From positions 806,001 to 870,000 of the forward strand of contig NZ_JAFBCK010000001.1 in assembly GCF_016907695.1 (NCBI RefSeq): DNA of 64,000 nt, read 5' to 3'. Source of the DNA: Actinokineospora baliensis. Its GTDB lineage: Bacteria > Actinomycetota > Actinomycetes > Mycobacteriales > Pseudonocardiaceae. How positions within the stretch are numbered: the stretch's first letter is position 1; the number at the start of each line of letters is the position of its first letter. A program made the position numbers and the translations under genes. Shown piece after piece: positions 53,371 through 62,976 of this stretch. Below the pieces are notes generated by a model. It did no database searches. It was given only the letters and a program-made list of their open reading frames with translations, and had not been told where the DNA came from.

Positions 53371-54274
53371 CCGCGGGTGCCGGTTGGGGGACCGCGGCGG
53401 GACGGCGGTTGCGGCGGCGGTGCCGCCAGATCAGGTAGGCCGGGATTCCGAGGATCACGGCGAACGGCAGCAGGGTTCCCACTACGCGCAGCACGAACGA
53501 ACCAGCGTCCAGGAACGCGTGCCAGCCCGTCGCCAGCGCGGCCAGGAACGAGTCGTCTTCCGCGGCGGGGGCGGGCGGGGCGCCGTCCTGGCTGATGCGG
53601 ATGGTCACGGCCGACAGGGCGACGCTGCCCGCGAGGGCTTCGCGGCGCTTGAGCAGCGACTCCAGTTCGGCCTCGCGCCGGGTGACCTCACCCTCCAGTT
53701 GCACGATCTCGGTGATCGACGTGGCCCGGTCGAGCAGGGCGCGGACGCGGGCGAGGCTGGTGCGCTGGGTCTGGATGCGGCTCTCCACGTCCACGACCTG
53801 CTCGGTGACGTCTTGTGCGGTCTGGCTGCGGCTGGTCACCGTGCCCGCCTCGGCGATGCGCGTGAGCGCCGCGTCGAGCTTGTCCGAGGGGACGTGCACG
53901 GTCAGCAGCGCGAACCGGTCGGTCACCTGTTCCTGCCCGGAGAACCCGCCCACCGCCACGGCTTCCGCGCGCACCCGGTCGGCCGCCTCGGGCACCTTCG
54001 CCGCGGACAGTTCGACCGTGGCGGTGCGGACGAGCTTGCGGTCCACCCCCGGCTGATCGATCCTGGCCTGCTCCGGTGTCTGCGGCGCCTCAGCCTTGGC
54101 GCCGGAACCGGAGTCGGGCTCCGACCCGGTGAGATCGCCCGCCGCCTGCCGGTCCAACGCCGGAGCCGGGGCGGCTGCTGCGCCCGACGAGCTCTCCGAC
54201 GCCGTGCACCCCGCGGTGAAAGCCCCCGCCACCACCAGCACCAGCCCGGCCAACCGGACTCTGTTGAGCACCAT
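53363..54274 (-). CDS. DUF4349 lipoprotein
   Basis: A 303-aa protein with lipobox FTAGC (near residue 23), a low-complexity linker, then the DUF4349 domain (LVRTATVELSAAKVPEAADR, LLTVHVPSDKLDAALTRIAE) containing a long coiled coil (VVDVESRIQTQRTSLARVRA and ITEIVQLEGEVTRREAELES). A C-terminal helix (VLRVVGTLLPFAVILGIPAY) and basic tail follow. Function unknown; probably spans from the lipid anchor back to the membrane. GTG or ATG near 54274. Confidence 0.9.
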   Translation of the reverse strand: MVLNRVRLAGLVLVVAGAFTAGCTASESSSGAAAAPAPALDRQAAGDLTGSEPDSGSGAKAEAPQTPEQARIDQPGVDRKLVRTATVELSAAKVPEAADRVRAEAVAVGGFSGQEQVTDRFALLTVHVPSDKLDAALTRIAEAGTVTSRSQTAQDVTEQVVDVESRIQTQRTSLARVRALLDRATSITEIVQLEGEVTRREAELESLLKRREALAGSVALSAVTIRISQDGAPPAPAAEDDSFLAALATGWHAFLDAGSFVLRVVGTLLPFAVILGIPAYLIWRHRRRNRRPAAVPQPAPADA

Positions 54275-54350
54275 CCCGCTCTCCCCTCACCCGCACGTCC
54301 TTCTGGCATGCAGACGGGTCGGGCGGGTCAGGTCGTTGCGGCGCGGGTGA

Positions 54351-54881
54351 TCACGAGTCGGCCTCGTCTGCGACACGGCCCTGTTGCCCGGCGGGTTCGA
54401 GCAGGTGCGCGAAGGCCCGCAGGTTGGCAAGCGACTCGCCGCGCGAGGTCCGCCAGTCCCACTCGCGGCGGATGGCGGTGGCGAACCCGAGTTCGAGCAG
54501 GGTGTTGAAGTCGCCGTCGGCGGCCTCGAGGACCTGGCCGAGGAGGCGGTCGAGCTCGTCGGCGCTCACCGCGGCGTGGCTGACCCGACCCACCAGGTAG
54601 ATGTCACCCAACCGGTCGATCGTGTAGTGCACCCCGTAGAGCCGGGCGTTGCGGCGCAGCAGGAAGCGGTAGACCTCCTCGTGCGCTTCGTCCGGTTTGC
54701 GGCAGACGAACGCCTCGATGGTCAGGGCGTGGTTGCCCAGGATGAGCCAGCAATTGGTGCGCTGCTTCTTGATGCCGGGGAGCGCGACGTGGAAGCGCCC
54801 CGGCTGGGGCCGCTCGTAGGTCAGCTCCCGTTCGGCGAGCGCGTCCGCGATGACCTGGTCGAGTGAATGCGCATCCGTCAC
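54351..54881 (-). CDS. YbjN-domain protein (Rv0487-like)
   Basis: A 176-aa YbjN/type III chaperone-fold protein ([60 protein letters not shown]). Rv0487 lies next to mshA in M. tuberculosis in the same manner. No enzymatic motif; perhaps an adaptor. GTG 54881 overlaps the mshA stop (GTGA), so it is translationally coupled to mycothiol synthesis. Confidence 0.88.
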   Translation of the reverse strand: MTDAHSLDQVIADALAERELTYERPQPGRFHVALPGIKKQRTNCWLILGNHALTIEAFVCRKPDEAHEEVYRFLLRRNARLYGVHYTIDRLGDIYLVGRVSHAAVSADELDRLLGQVLEAADGDFNTLLELGFATAIRREWDWRTSRGESLANLRAFAHLLEPAGQQGRVADEADS

Positions 54882-56170
54882 ACCGCAACCTCAGCACGCG
54901 CGGGGGCGTACCGCAGCGCGTGGTCGGCCTCGGCGTAGGCGGCGATGAGGGCGTCGGTGGTGCGGTCCCAGGAGAACGCCCTGGCGTGCAGGACGGCGCC
55001 TACGCCGAGTTCGGCGCGCAGTGCGGGCGAGGTGAGCAGACGACCGAGCGAGTCGGCCCAGTCGGTGGTGGCGTGACCGTCGACGAGCAGGCCGGAGACG
55101 CGGTCGGCGACGGCGACCGGCAGCCCGCCGACCGCGGCGGCGACCACCGGGGTGCCGCAGGCCTGGGCCTCCAGGGCGACCAGGCCGAAGCTCTCGTTGT
55201 GGCTGGGTACGGCGACGACGTCGGCGGCCAGGTAGACGGTGGCCAGCGCGGCGCCCGACTGCGGCGGCAGGAACCGCACCACGTCGGCGATCCCCAGCGC
55301 CACGGCGAGGTCCTGCAGCGCGGCCGGTTGGTCCAGCCCGCTGCCCGACGGGCCGCCCGCGACGAGGACGACCAGCTTGTCCCTGGCCACGGTGCCCCGG
55401 TCGACCAGCTCGGCGGCGGCGCGCAGCAGCACGTCCGGTGCCTTCAACGGCTGGATGCGACCAACGAAGGCCACCACGACGGCGTCCTGGGGCACCCGCA
55501 ACCGGGCGCGCGCGGCGGCGCGGTCGCCGGGGCGGAACCGGTCGAGGTCCACCCCGGGCGCGATGGTCCTGACCTTCTCCGGCGCCGCGTCGTAGAGGTC
55601 GACCAGCTGCGCGGCCTCCACGGCGGTGTTGGCGATCAGCTGGTCCGCCTCGTCGACGACCTGCTGCTCGCCGAGCACCCGCACCAGCGGTTCAGGGGCG
55701 TCGCCGTCGGCGAGCGCGGCGTTCTTGACCTTGGCCAGGGTGTGCGCGGTGTGCACCAGCGGCACCCCCCAGCGCTCGCGGGCCAGCCAGCCGACCTGCC
55801 CGGACAGCCAGTAGTGCGAGTGCACCAGCTCGTAGTGCCCCGGCTCGTGCCTGGCTTCCGCGCGCAGCACACCCGCGGTGAACGGGCACAGCTGGTTGGG
55901 CAGCTCCGCGCGCTGCAGCCCTTCGAACGGCCCCGCGGACACGTGCCTGACCAGCACGCCGGGGGCGAGCTCGACGACCGGCGGCAGGTCCGAGGCGGTG
56001 GCCCTGGTGAACACCTCGACCGCGATGCCGCGCTGGGCCATCCGCGTAGTGGTCTCGGTGATGTAGACGTTCATGCCGCCCGCGTCCCCGGTCCCGGGTT
56101 GCTCCAACGGGGAGGTGTGCACCGACAGGACCGCGATCCGCCGAGGTCTGCGCAGCTGCGTGGGAGTCAC
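54878..56170 (-). CDS. mshA: D-inositol-3-phosphate glycosyltransferase MshA
   Basis: A 430-aa GT4 enzyme that transfers GlcNAc from UDP-GlcNAc to 1-L-myo-inositol-1-phosphate, the first step of mycothiol synthesis. The N-terminal GT-B half contains [20 protein letters not shown] and [18 protein letters not shown], and the C-terminal half [37 protein letters not shown] and [17 protein letters not shown] 56170 is chosen; a GTG three codons upstream is possible. Confidence 0.96.
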   Translation of the reverse strand: MTPTQLRRPRRIAVLSVHTSPLEQPGTGDAGGMNVYITETTTRMAQRGIAVEVFTRATASDLPPVVELAPGVLVRHVSAGPFEGLQRAELPNQLCPFTAGVLRAEARHEPGHYELVHSHYWLSGQVGWLARERWGVPLVHTAHTLAKVKNAALADGDAPEPLVRVLGEQQVVDEADQLIANTAVEAAQLVDLYDAAPEKVRTIAPGVDLDRFRPGDRAAARARLRVPQDAVVVAFVGRIQPLKAPDVLLRAAAELVDRGTVARDKLVVLVAGGPSGSGLDQPAALQDLAVALGIADVVRFLPPQSGAALATVYLAADVVAVPSHNESFGLVALEAQACGTPVVAAAVGGLPVAVADRVSGLLVDGHATTDWADSLGRLLTSPALRAELGVGAVLHARAFSWDRTTDALIAAYAEADHALRYAPARAEVAV

Positions 56171-56177
56171 CCCGGAA

Positions 56178-57008
56178 TCACCCCTTCCGGTCCTCCGCGA
56201 CACTCGCCGCTTCGCGGAGCACACCGTTGAACTCGTCGACCCGTTCGGAGAAGGGCGCGTGCCCGACCCCTGGGAACCAACGCGGCGTGGCACCGGGAAT
56301 CTTCCCGGCCGCGTACTCGGATCCGGCAGGATCCACGACCACGTCCGCGTCGCCGTGCACCACCGTGGTCGGCACGGTGATCGAGGCCAGCACGTCCGCG
56401 CTGCCCACATCCCGCCTGAACAGGGCCGTGCGGACCGCGGGCGGCACCCGCAGCGTGTCCCCCACCCAGGCTTGGGTGAGCGTGCCCGCAACGGGCGCCG
56501 CGGTCATCGCGACTGTGAGGGACGTGACAGCGGGGATGGCCACCGCGGGGTCCTCGGCGAGCGCGGCGGGCAGTGCCGCGCGCATCGCGGGCCCTATCCG
56601 CCCGCCGGGGCGGCCCTTGCCGATCTCGGTGATCGCGCCGACGAGGACGATGCCCGCCAGGTCGGCGCAGCCGCGCTCACGCACGTGGTCGGTGATCACG
56701 AGGCCGCCGTAGGACCAGCCGACGACCAGGGCGGGGGCACCGGCGAAGGCCAGCACGGCGGCGAGGTCGGCCGCCCAGGTCGCCGCTTGGTCGTAGCCGT
56801 CGGCGGGGATGTCCGAGTCGCCGTGACCGCGCAGGTCGACGGCGATCAGGTGGTGGGCGGCCCGCAGCCCGGGATCGGCGAACTGGGCGGCCCAGCACCG
56901 GCTGGACTGGGCCCAGCCGTGCACGAACACGATCGGCGGCCGCGCCGGGTCCCCCGCGGTGCGGACGGCCAACGAGGTGCCGCCCGCTCCCGCGACGGTG
57001 TGGATCAA
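56178..57008 (-). CDS. Alpha/beta hydrolase
   Basis: A 276-aa alpha/beta hydrolase with oxyanion [10 protein letters not shown], nucleophile elbow GWSYGG, acid in [12 protein letters not shown] and histidine in [11 protein letters not shown]. Substrate unknown. The TTG at 57008 overlaps the stop of the L,D-transpeptidase gene (TTGA); GTG at 56996 would be four codons shorter. It is 8 nt ahead of mshA's start region, so one transcript from ldt to the YbjN gene is likely. Confidence 0.88.
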   Translation of the reverse strand: MIHTVAGAGGTSLAVRTAGDPARPPIVFVHGWAQSSRCWAAQFADPGLRAAHHLIAVDLRGHGDSDIPADGYDQAATWAADLAAVLAFAGAPALVVGWSYGGLVITDHVRERGCADLAGIVLVGAITEIGKGRPGGRIGPAMRAALPAALAEDPAVAIPAVTSLTVAMTAAPVAGTLTQAWVGDTLRVPPAVRTALFRRDVGSADVLASITVPTTVVHGDADVVVDPAGSEYAAGKIPGATPRWFPGVGHAPFSERVDEFNGVLREAASVAEDRKG

Positions 57009-58204
57009 CGCAGCGCCGACATCTTCTGCCACTGGCTCCACGGGATGAGCCAGTCGAACACGTCGGAGCTGGTGGGCATGTTCGCCTTGGAGCCGGTGAT
57101 CTCCACCGGGTCGCCGATGAGCGCCGAGTCGAAGTAGGCCTTGGCGTCCGGTTCGAGCAGGTTCACGCACCCGTGCGAGGTGTTCGCCTTGCCGATGTTG
57201 GCCCGGTTCTCCTCGTTCTCGTGGATGAACTCGCCGTGGTTGGAGATCCGCACGGCCCACTTCTTCTTGACGTTGGTGTAGCCGTAGCGCGGGTTGGAGA
57301 AGTCGCCGATCGGGTCCTTCTGCATCACGATCAAGGTGCCGTTGGGGGTGTTGAGGTCCGGGTCGGCGTCCTTGCCGTTGCTCGACGGGTAGCTGGCGAC
57401 GAGTTGGCCGTCGCGGTAGACGTTCATCTTGTGGTCGGGGGTGTTGACCTTGACCACCTGGTTGCGGCCGATGGTGAACGCGGTGCTCAGGTCGGCCTTG
57501 CCGTAGGCGCCGCCGCCGTAGGCCAGGCCGTAGAGCTTGGCGGTCACGGTGACCTTGGTGCCCGCGGGCCAGTACTCCTTGGGTCGCCAGTCCACCTGCT
57601 GGTCGTTGAGCCACGCCCAGGCGCCCTCGACCGGCTTGGAGGTCTCGACGCTGAGCGCCTTCTCCACGGCCGCCTTGTCGGTGACCTTGCCCTCGGGGAA
57701 CTTCACGCTGATCGGCATGCCGACGCCGACGGTCGCGTTGTCGGCCGGGTTGATCGTCGCGCGCGGGGTCTTGGCGGGCTTGAGCGTGGTGAAACCGCCC
57801 TTGAGCTCGACCTTCTTGCCGTCGGACCCGGTCGCGGCCGCGGTGTAGGTGTACTTCTTGGCGTACCCGAACACCTCGGACGAGGCCCAGGACAGCTTGT
57901 CGGCGGCGAGCGCGCCCTTGACGGCCTTGCCGTCGGGGCTGAGCACCTCGACCGAGTCGATGGTCCCGTCGGTCACGCTGATCTTGAGCGGATCGCCCGG
58001 CGGCACCTCGGCGGCGTCGTTGGCCGGGCTCGCGGCCAGTTTCGCCTTGGGCGCCGCCTCCTGCTGGCCGCTGTCACCGCCGCCCCCGCCGCTGCCGCCC
58101 GGGGTGCCGGATTGCTCCGAGGTGCAGCCGGCGAGCAGCGCGAGAACCAGGACGAGGGCTCCCACGATCCCGCTGGTCCTGGTCGTCGAAGCCGGTCGTC
58201 TCAC
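57005..58204 (-). CDS. L,D-transpeptidase lipoprotein (LdtMt5/LprQ-like)
   Basis: A 399-aa exported enzyme with lipobox LALLAGC, a Gly-rich linker, two Ig-like domains (GDPLKISVTDGTIDSVEVLS and TINPADNATVGVGMPISVKF) and a YkuD catalytic domain with HGEFIH and the nucleophile motif NTSHGCVNL. It forms 3-3 cross-links in peptidoglycan. Equivalent to Rv0483, next to murB and an SDR as there. GTG 58204 has a GGGAGG site; the frame is open further upstream without one. Confidence 0.93.
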   Translation of the reverse strand: MRRPASTTRTSGIVGALVLVLALLAGCTSEQSGTPGGSGGGGGDSGQQEAAPKAKLAASPANDAAEVPPGDPLKISVTDGTIDSVEVLSPDGKAVKGALAADKLSWASSEVFGYAKKYTYTAAATGSDGKKVELKGGFTTLKPAKTPRATINPADNATVGVGMPISVKFPEGKVTDKAAVEKALSVETSKPVEGAWAWLNDQQVDWRPKEYWPAGTKVTVTAKLYGLAYGGGAYGKADLSTAFTIGRNQVVKVNTPDHKMNVYRDGQLVASYPSSNGKDADPDLNTPNGTLIVMQKDPIGDFSNPRYGYTNVKKKWAVRISNHGEFIHENEENRANIGKANTSHGCVNLLEPDAKAYFDSALIGDPVEITGSKANMPTSSDVFDWLIPWSQWQKMSALR

Positions 58205-58343
58205 CGTGGAACCTCCCACTGTCGAGTCTCTCCCCACCGATGTAGGACGCCCGGGTGGCAACGGGGTGCGCCACCCGGGATGTGACTGTGCTCATACTCC
58301 CGCGCCCGGTTGGCCGCCTGGTCCCGGGGCAGGATCGACAACC

Positions 58344-59078
58344 GTGAACAAGCCAATCGCAGTAGTCACCGGGGCGAGCGCGGGCATCGGGGCGGCAACC
58401 GCCCGGCACCTGGCCGCGGCCGGTTTCCACGTCGTGCTCGGCGCCCGGCGGCTGGACCGGCTGGCCGAGGTGGCCGGGTCGGTCGGCGGCGAAGCGGTCG
58501 AACTGGATGTAACGGACCCGGCGTCGGTCGAGGCGTTCGCCGACCGGGTTCCAGGGTGCCACGTGCTGGTGAACAACGCCGGTGGCGCCAAGGGTCTTGA
58601 CCGGGTCGACGCCGCGGACGAGGAGCGCTGGCGGTGGATGTTCGAGGCGAATGTGCTCGGCACGCTGCGCACCACCAAGGCCCTGCTGCCGAAGCTGCTC
58701 GCCTCGGGCAACGGCCACGTGGTGACCGTCACGTCCATCGCCGCCATCGAGATCTACGACGGCGGCGCCGGGTACACCGCCGCCAAGCACGCCCAGTCGG
58801 CGCTGCACCGGACGCTGCGCGGGGAGTTCCTCGGCGAGCCGCTGCGGTTCACCGAGATCCTGCCCGGCATGGTCGAGACCGAGTTCTCCGCCGTCCGCTT
58901 CGACGGCGACACCGACCGCGCCGAGAAGGTCTACCAGGGCATCGACCCGCTGACCGCCGACGACGTCGCCGAGGTGATCGCCTTCGCCGTCACCCGCCCA
59001 CCGCACGTCAACCTGGACCAGATCGTGCTCAAGCCCCGCGCCCAGGCCTCGGCGACCAGGGCGCACCGGACCAGTTAG
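58344..59078 (+). CDS. Short-chain dehydrogenase/reductase
   Basis: A 244-aa classical SDR: cofactor motif VTGASAGIGAATARHLA, LVNNAGGAKG, Ser in VTVTSIAAIE and catalytic GYTAAKHAQSAL (YxxxK). NADP preference is suggested by GARRLDRLAEVA. Counterpart of Rv0484c. GTG 58344. Its stop is interleaved with that of the convergent murB. Confidence 0.92.
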   Translation: MNKPIAVVTGASAGIGAATARHLAAAGFHVVLGARRLDRLAEVAGSVGGEAVELDVTDPASVEAFADRVPGCHVLVNNAGGAKGLDRVDAADEERWRWMFEANVLGTLRTTKALLPKLLASGNGHVVTVTSIAAIEIYDGGAGYTAAKHAQSALHRTLRGEFLGEPLRFTEILPGMVETEFSAVRFDGDTDRAEKVYQGIDPLTADDVAEVIAFAVTRPPHVNLDQIVLKPRAQASATRAHRTS

Positions 59079-60163
59079 TCCAGCGCGCAGTTGACCAGGA
59101 CCGGCTCGGCGTGCAGTTCGACGCCGAACGCGTCGCGGACCCCGTCGCGGACCTGCTTGGCCAGCCCGAGCAGGTCCGCCGTGGTCGCCTCGCCCCGGTT
59201 GGTGAGCGCGAGGGTGTGCTTGCCGGACAACCCGGCCCGCCCGTGGGTGAAGCCCTTCGAGAACCCCGCCCGCTCGATCAACCAGGCGGCCGATAGCTTC
59301 GCGGCCCCGGGCCCCGCCGGGTAGCGCGGCACCGTGACGTCGGCCCCCACCACGGCGACGATCCGCGCCAGCACCTCGTCGACGCCCTCGAGCGGGATGA
59401 TCGGGTTGGTGAAGAACGACCCCGCACTCCACGTGTCGTGGTCGACCGGGTCGAGCACCATGCCCTTGCCCCGCCGCAGGTCCACCACCGCGACCCGCGC
59501 GTCGGCCACCGGCACCCGCTCGTCCTGCCGCACACCAAGCGCCCTGGCCAACTCGGTGTAGCGGATCGGCGCCGAGAGCCCGTCGTCGGACAGTTCGAAC
59601 CGGGCCCGCAGCACGACGGCCCGGTCGGTGCCCTTGAGGATGCTGGTGCGGTAGTCCAGCCCCAGCTCGTCGGTGCGCAGCGTGCGCACCTCCCCGGTGC
59701 CCCGGTCGAGCAGGTCGACCGACACCAGCACCTGCGCGACCTCGACCCCGTAGGCCCCCACGTTCTGCACCGGCGTCGCCCCGACCAGCCCCGGGATCCC
59801 AGACAGGCATTCCAGCCCGCCCAGCCCCGCCTCGACCGTGCCCGCGACCACGGTGTCCCAGTCCTCACCGGCCTCGACGGTGAGCTGCACCCGCCCCGGC
59901 TCCACGCAGTCGATCTTGCTGCCGTGGTTGGCCACGAGCACGACGGTGCCGTCGAACCCGAGGTCCCCGATGACCAGGTTGGACCCACCACCGAGCACCA
60001 GCAGCGGCTCCCCGCTCCGATCGACGGCCTTGACGGCGTCGACCACCTCGGCGGCCGAGGACGCGGTCACGAACCTCGCCGCGGGCCCACCGAGGCGCAG
60101 CGTGGTGTAACCGGAGAGCGGGACACCGGAACGGACGTCGGCGCCGAGGGGAAGGCTGGTCAC
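59075..60163 (-). CDS. murB: UDP-N-acetylenolpyruvoylglucosamine reductase MurB
   Basis: A 362-aa FAD enzyme that completes UDP-MurNAc, the second step of peptidoglycan precursor synthesis. Family marks are TTLRLGGPAARFV, VLGGGSNLVIGD, GLECLSGIPGLVGATPVQN, LDYRTSILKG and the acid-base serine in SAGSFFTNPIIP. GTG 60163 gives the family length; the frame stays open upstream into the divergent gene region. Confidence 0.96.
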   Translation of the reverse strand: MTSLPLGADVRSGVPLSGYTTLRLGGPAARFVTASSAAEVVDAVKAVDRSGEPLLVLGGGSNLVIGDLGFDGTVVLVANHGSKIDCVEPGRVQLTVEAGEDWDTVVAGTVEAGLGGLECLSGIPGLVGATPVQNVGAYGVEVAQVLVSVDLLDRGTGEVRTLRTDELGLDYRTSILKGTDRAVVLRARFELSDDGLSAPIRYTELARALGVRQDERVPVADARVAVVDLRRGKGMVLDPVDHDTWSAGSFFTNPIIPLEGVDEVLARIVAVVGADVTVPRYPAGPGAAKLSAAWLIERAGFSKGFTHGRAGLSGKHTLALTNRGEATTADLLGLAKQVRDGVRDAFGVELHAEPVLVNCALD

Positions 60164-60188
60164 GGGCGCCAACGGTAACCTCCCGCAC

Positions 60189-60674
60189 ATGGCCAGCCGT
60201 ATCGAGCACCGCGCGGGGTTCACCGCGCCAGCCGCGACCGTGCACGCCCGACTGGTGGACCGCGCCTTCCTCGAGGCCCGACTCCGCGCCATCGGCGGCA
60301 AGGACGCCACCCTGGTCGAGCACACCACCACCGGCGACACGACCCACTACCGCCTGCGCCAGGCCATCGACTCGGCCCACCTCCCCTCTGCTGTCCGTTC
60401 CCTGGTCAAGGGCGATCTGGTCGTCGAACGAACCGAGACCTGGCGCGCCGAGGGCTCCCGGTTCACCGGCACCACCTCAGCCACCGTCTCCGGCATCCCC
60501 GGCGACATCAAGGGCCACTACGCCCTCACCGACACCGCGACCGGCAGCGAACTGCGGACCACCGCGGAGGTCAAGGTCCGCATCCCGCTGATCGGCGGCA
60601 AGATCGAGTCAGTCATCGCCGACCGGGTCCGCGACCTCCTCACCGCCGAGGCCACCTTCGCCGAGTCCGCGTGA
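60189..60674 (+). CDS. DUF2505 protein (SRPBCC-like)
   Basis: A 161-aa protein starting ASRIEHRAGFTAPAATVHAR, with FLEARLRAIGGKDATLVEH and VKVRIPLIGGKIESVIADRV. This matches DUF2505 of actinobacteria (Rv0481c beside murB), a START/SRPBCC-type fold without known ligand. ATG 60189, divergent from murB with only 25 nt between starts, so the two promoters overlap the genes. Confidence 0.88.
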   Translation: MASRIEHRAGFTAPAATVHARLVDRAFLEARLRAIGGKDATLVEHTTTGDTTHYRLRQAIDSAHLPSAVRSLVKGDLVVERTETWRAEGSRFTGTTSATVSGIPGDIKGHYALTDTATGSELRTTAEVKVRIPLIGGKIESVIADRVRDLLTAEATFAESA

Positions 60675-60975
60675 CACGCACCCCCCTTCGCTATCCACCC
60701 CAAGCCACACCCGCTGGGTTCCCAGCACCGGCGTCCGAGTGGAGCTCCACGAACCCCACCGCCGACGAGCAAGCCCGGTGCACTCACCGCCCCGACCGGC
60801 GCCACGTACACCGCCATGCCCCTCCCGGCACCGGCGAACACAAGCCCAACACCCAGGCACGCCAGCCCGGTCGTGACCACCGCGGCCCAACCGGCAGCGG
60901 CGATCGCGCCCGTGTGAGCGCGGTGATCGTCCTCGGTGGGACGAGTGCGGCTCGAAGCGGACGCGGGGTGGGGTG
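60675..60975. other. 301-nt intergenic stretch, nothing recognised
   Basis: No convincing gene, hairpin or repeat was found between the DUF2505 and methyltransferase genes. It presumably carries the methyltransferase promoter. Confidence 0.5.
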
Positions 60976-61794
60976 ATGGCGAAGGTGCCGCGGTTGGCCG
61001 CGGGGCGGGCGCGGGCGCTGGGGGTCGCGACCCGGGGGACCACGAACCCGAACCGGCTGCGGCGGATCGACCGCTGGATGTTGGGGACGGCCGCGGTCCA
61101 GTCTGTTGTGGACTGTCCGGACCCGCTCGTCGTCGATCTCGGGTACGGCGCGACTCCGGTGACCACGCTGGAGTTGGCGACTCGGTTGCGCGCGGTGTAC
61201 CCCGGCGTGCGGGTGCTCGGCTTGGAGATCGATCCCGAGCGCGTGGCCGCCGCGAAGCCGATGGCCGACCCGCCGTGGCTCGACTTCCGCCGGGGTGGGT
61301 TCGAGTTGGCGGGTGCCCGGCCGGTGCTGTTGCGCGCGTTCAACGTGCTGCGGCAGTACACCGAACCCGAGTCGTGGCGGTCGTGGGAGACGATGCTCGC
61401 CAGGCTGGCGCCCGGCGGCTTGCTGGTGGAGGGCACCTGCGACGAGATCGGCAGGCGCTGCAGCTGGGTGCTGCTGGACGCCGACGGTCCGCGGACGTTC
61501 ACCCTGGCCTGCCTGCCAGCGGATCTCGAACGGCCCTCCGACCTGGCCGAGCGGCTGCCGAAGGCGCTGATCCACCGGAATGTGCCTGGCGAGCCGGTGT
61601 TCGACCTGTTGCGGGCCCTGGACGCCTACTGGGCGACCGCGGCCCCGTTCGCCCCGTTCGGCCCGAGGGCCAGGTGGGTGGAGACCGTGCGGCTGCTGGC
61701 GGCCGACGGCTGGCCGGTTCTCGACAACCGGCGGCGCTGGCGGCTCGGTGAGGTCACGCTGACGTGGTCGGCGGTGGCGCCGAACTCGGCTTGA
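60976..61794 (+). CDS. Class I SAM-dependent methyltransferase-like protein
   Basis: A 272-aa protein with SAM-binding motif VVDLGYGATPVTTLELATRL (near residues 53-72), an acidic strand-2 end LGLEIDPERVAAAKP and LAPGGLLVEGTCDEIGRRCS. Substrate unknown. ATG 60976; a GTG directly before it is possible. Its stop codon lies inside the -35 box of the MerR-type promoter that follows. Confidence 0.85.
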   Translation: MAKVPRLAAGRARALGVATRGTTNPNRLRRIDRWMLGTAAVQSVVDCPDPLVVDLGYGATPVTTLELATRLRAVYPGVRVLGLEIDPERVAAAKPMADPPWLDFRRGGFELAGARPVLLRAFNVLRQYTEPESWRSWETMLARLAPGGLLVEGTCDEIGRRCSWVLLDADGPRTFTLACLPADLERPSDLAERLPKALIHRNVPGEPVFDLLRALDAYWATAAPFAPFGPRARWVETVRLLAADGWPVLDNRRRWRLGEVTLTWSAVAPNSA

Positions 61795-61821
61795 CATTGA
61801 CGCGGCGTCAACTCCTACCGT
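61791..61821 (+). promoter_or_regulatory. MerR-type promoter with operator dyad in a 19-bp spacer
   Basis: A -35 box TTGACA (61791-61796) and -10-like TACCGT (61816-61821) are 19 bp apart, and the spacer begins with TTGACGCGGCGTCAA (61797-61811), a perfect 7-1-7 inverted repeat. This is the standard MerR-family promoter design, right before a MerR gene, so autoactivation is likely. Confidence 0.8.
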
Positions 61822-61860
61822 GGGTGTCGGGCCGGAGAGGCCCAGGTAGGAGAGGTTCTG

Positions 61861-62598
61861 ATGGCGTGGTCGACAGCCCAGGTCGCCCGCATGTCGAAGG
61901 TGACGTCGCGGACGCTGCGGCACTACGACGAGATCGGTCTGCTGCCGCCCGCGTGGGTGGGTGACAACGGGTACCGGTACTACGAGCAGGAGCAGCTGCT
62001 GCGGTTGCAGCAGATCCTCGTGTTGCGCGAGTTGGGCCTCGGGCTCGAGGCCATCGGCGAGATCGTGCGCGACGGCGGGGACCGGGTGGCCGCGCTGCGG
62101 ATGCACCACCGTTGGCTGCTCGCCGAACGCGACCGGTTCGACCGCCTGGCCAGAACCGTCTCCAGGACCATCACCGATGTCGAGGAGGGAACCACCATGA
62201 CGAAGACCGACCACTGGTTCGACGGGTTCGACGCCGCGACCCAGGAGCAGCTGCGCCAGGAGGCGCGCGAGCGCTGGGGCCCGGAGGTCGTCGACGCGTC
62301 CGCGGAGTCGACCTGGCAGCAGGGCCACGGCAAGGAGTGGACGGCGATGCTGACCACCCTCGTCGCGCACCTCGACGCCGACCGCACCCCGCAGGACCCG
62401 GCCGTCCAGGCCACGATCGACGGCCACTACCGCTGGATCCAGGCGTTCTGGCAGCCCAACCGGCAGTCCTACGCGGGCCTGGCCGACGTCTACGCCGACG
62501 ACCCGAGGTTCCGGGCCAACTTCGACAAGACCGACCCCCGCCTCGCCGACTACCTCCGCGCGGCGATGAAGGAATACGCCCAGACCGAGCTGTCCTAG
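61861..62598 (+). CDS. MerR family regulator with TipAS-like effector domain
   Basis: A 245-aa regulator. N-terminal MerR winged helix (STAQVARMSKVTSRTLRHYD, then LLPPAWVGDNGYRYYEQEQL), a dimerisation helix to about residue 105, and a C-terminal TipAS-like domain (TQEQLRQEARERWG, HYRWIQAFWQPNRQSYAGLA, AMKEYAQTEL) of the kind that binds thiopeptides or other drugs. An internal ATG (62197) with a GAGGGA site could give the effector domain alone, as TipAS in Streptomyces. AGGAG before ATG 61861. Confidence 0.93.
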   Translation: MAWSTAQVARMSKVTSRTLRHYDEIGLLPPAWVGDNGYRYYEQEQLLRLQQILVLRELGLGLEAIGEIVRDGGDRVAALRMHHRWLLAERDRFDRLARTVSRTITDVEEGTTMTKTDHWFDGFDAATQEQLRQEARERWGPEVVDASAESTWQQGHGKEWTAMLTTLVAHLDADRTPQDPAVQATIDGHYRWIQAFWQPNRQSYAGLADVYADDPRFRANFDKTDPRLADYLRAAMKEYAQTELS

Positions 62599-62612
62599 CC
62601 AACCCTTGAGGC

Positions 62613-62642
62613 GGCTGGTGGCCGAACTCCCGGCCACCAGCC
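62613..62642 (+). terminator. Hairpin terminator after the MerR gene
   Basis: A perfect 12-bp stem (GGCTGGTGGCCG with its complement) and 6-nt loop start 14 nt after the stop. Confidence 0.75.
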
Positions 62643-62976
62643 CGCCAGGGCGGCACCAGTCCCGTGCCGTTGGCGAGGCATCTGGGTGCCGCGGGCGACC
62701 TGGGTGACCTGACCGGTCGGAAAGGGCCACGCCACCAAGCACGCGCACCGCCCGGCCGAACCAGGCAGACCCCAGATCCGCACATCCGGCCGGGCCGGTT
62801 CTCTTCGCGTGGCCTGCCCCTCGCGCTCTCTGCGCACACGCAAGCGACCACAGGCGTTGACCAACAGGCCGGGCGAAGGATCGGCGGACGAAGCACCACA
62901 GGCCGTGCGCGAGTGACCACGCTGCGCGCAGCGGCCGTGTCGCCGCCAAGTGGACATGGGCTGCGAGGATTGGCCC
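62643..62976. other. 334-nt intergenic stretch, nothing recognised
   Basis: Between the MerR terminator and purU there is no supported gene; open frames on both strands give Arg/Pro-rich sequence without domain character. It should contain the purU promoter. Confidence 0.5.

Noticed and set aside
62595..62957. 120-codon minus-strand frame upstream of purU
   Set aside because: Overlaps the MerR terminator hairpin and gives Arg/Trp-rich sequence without recognisable features.
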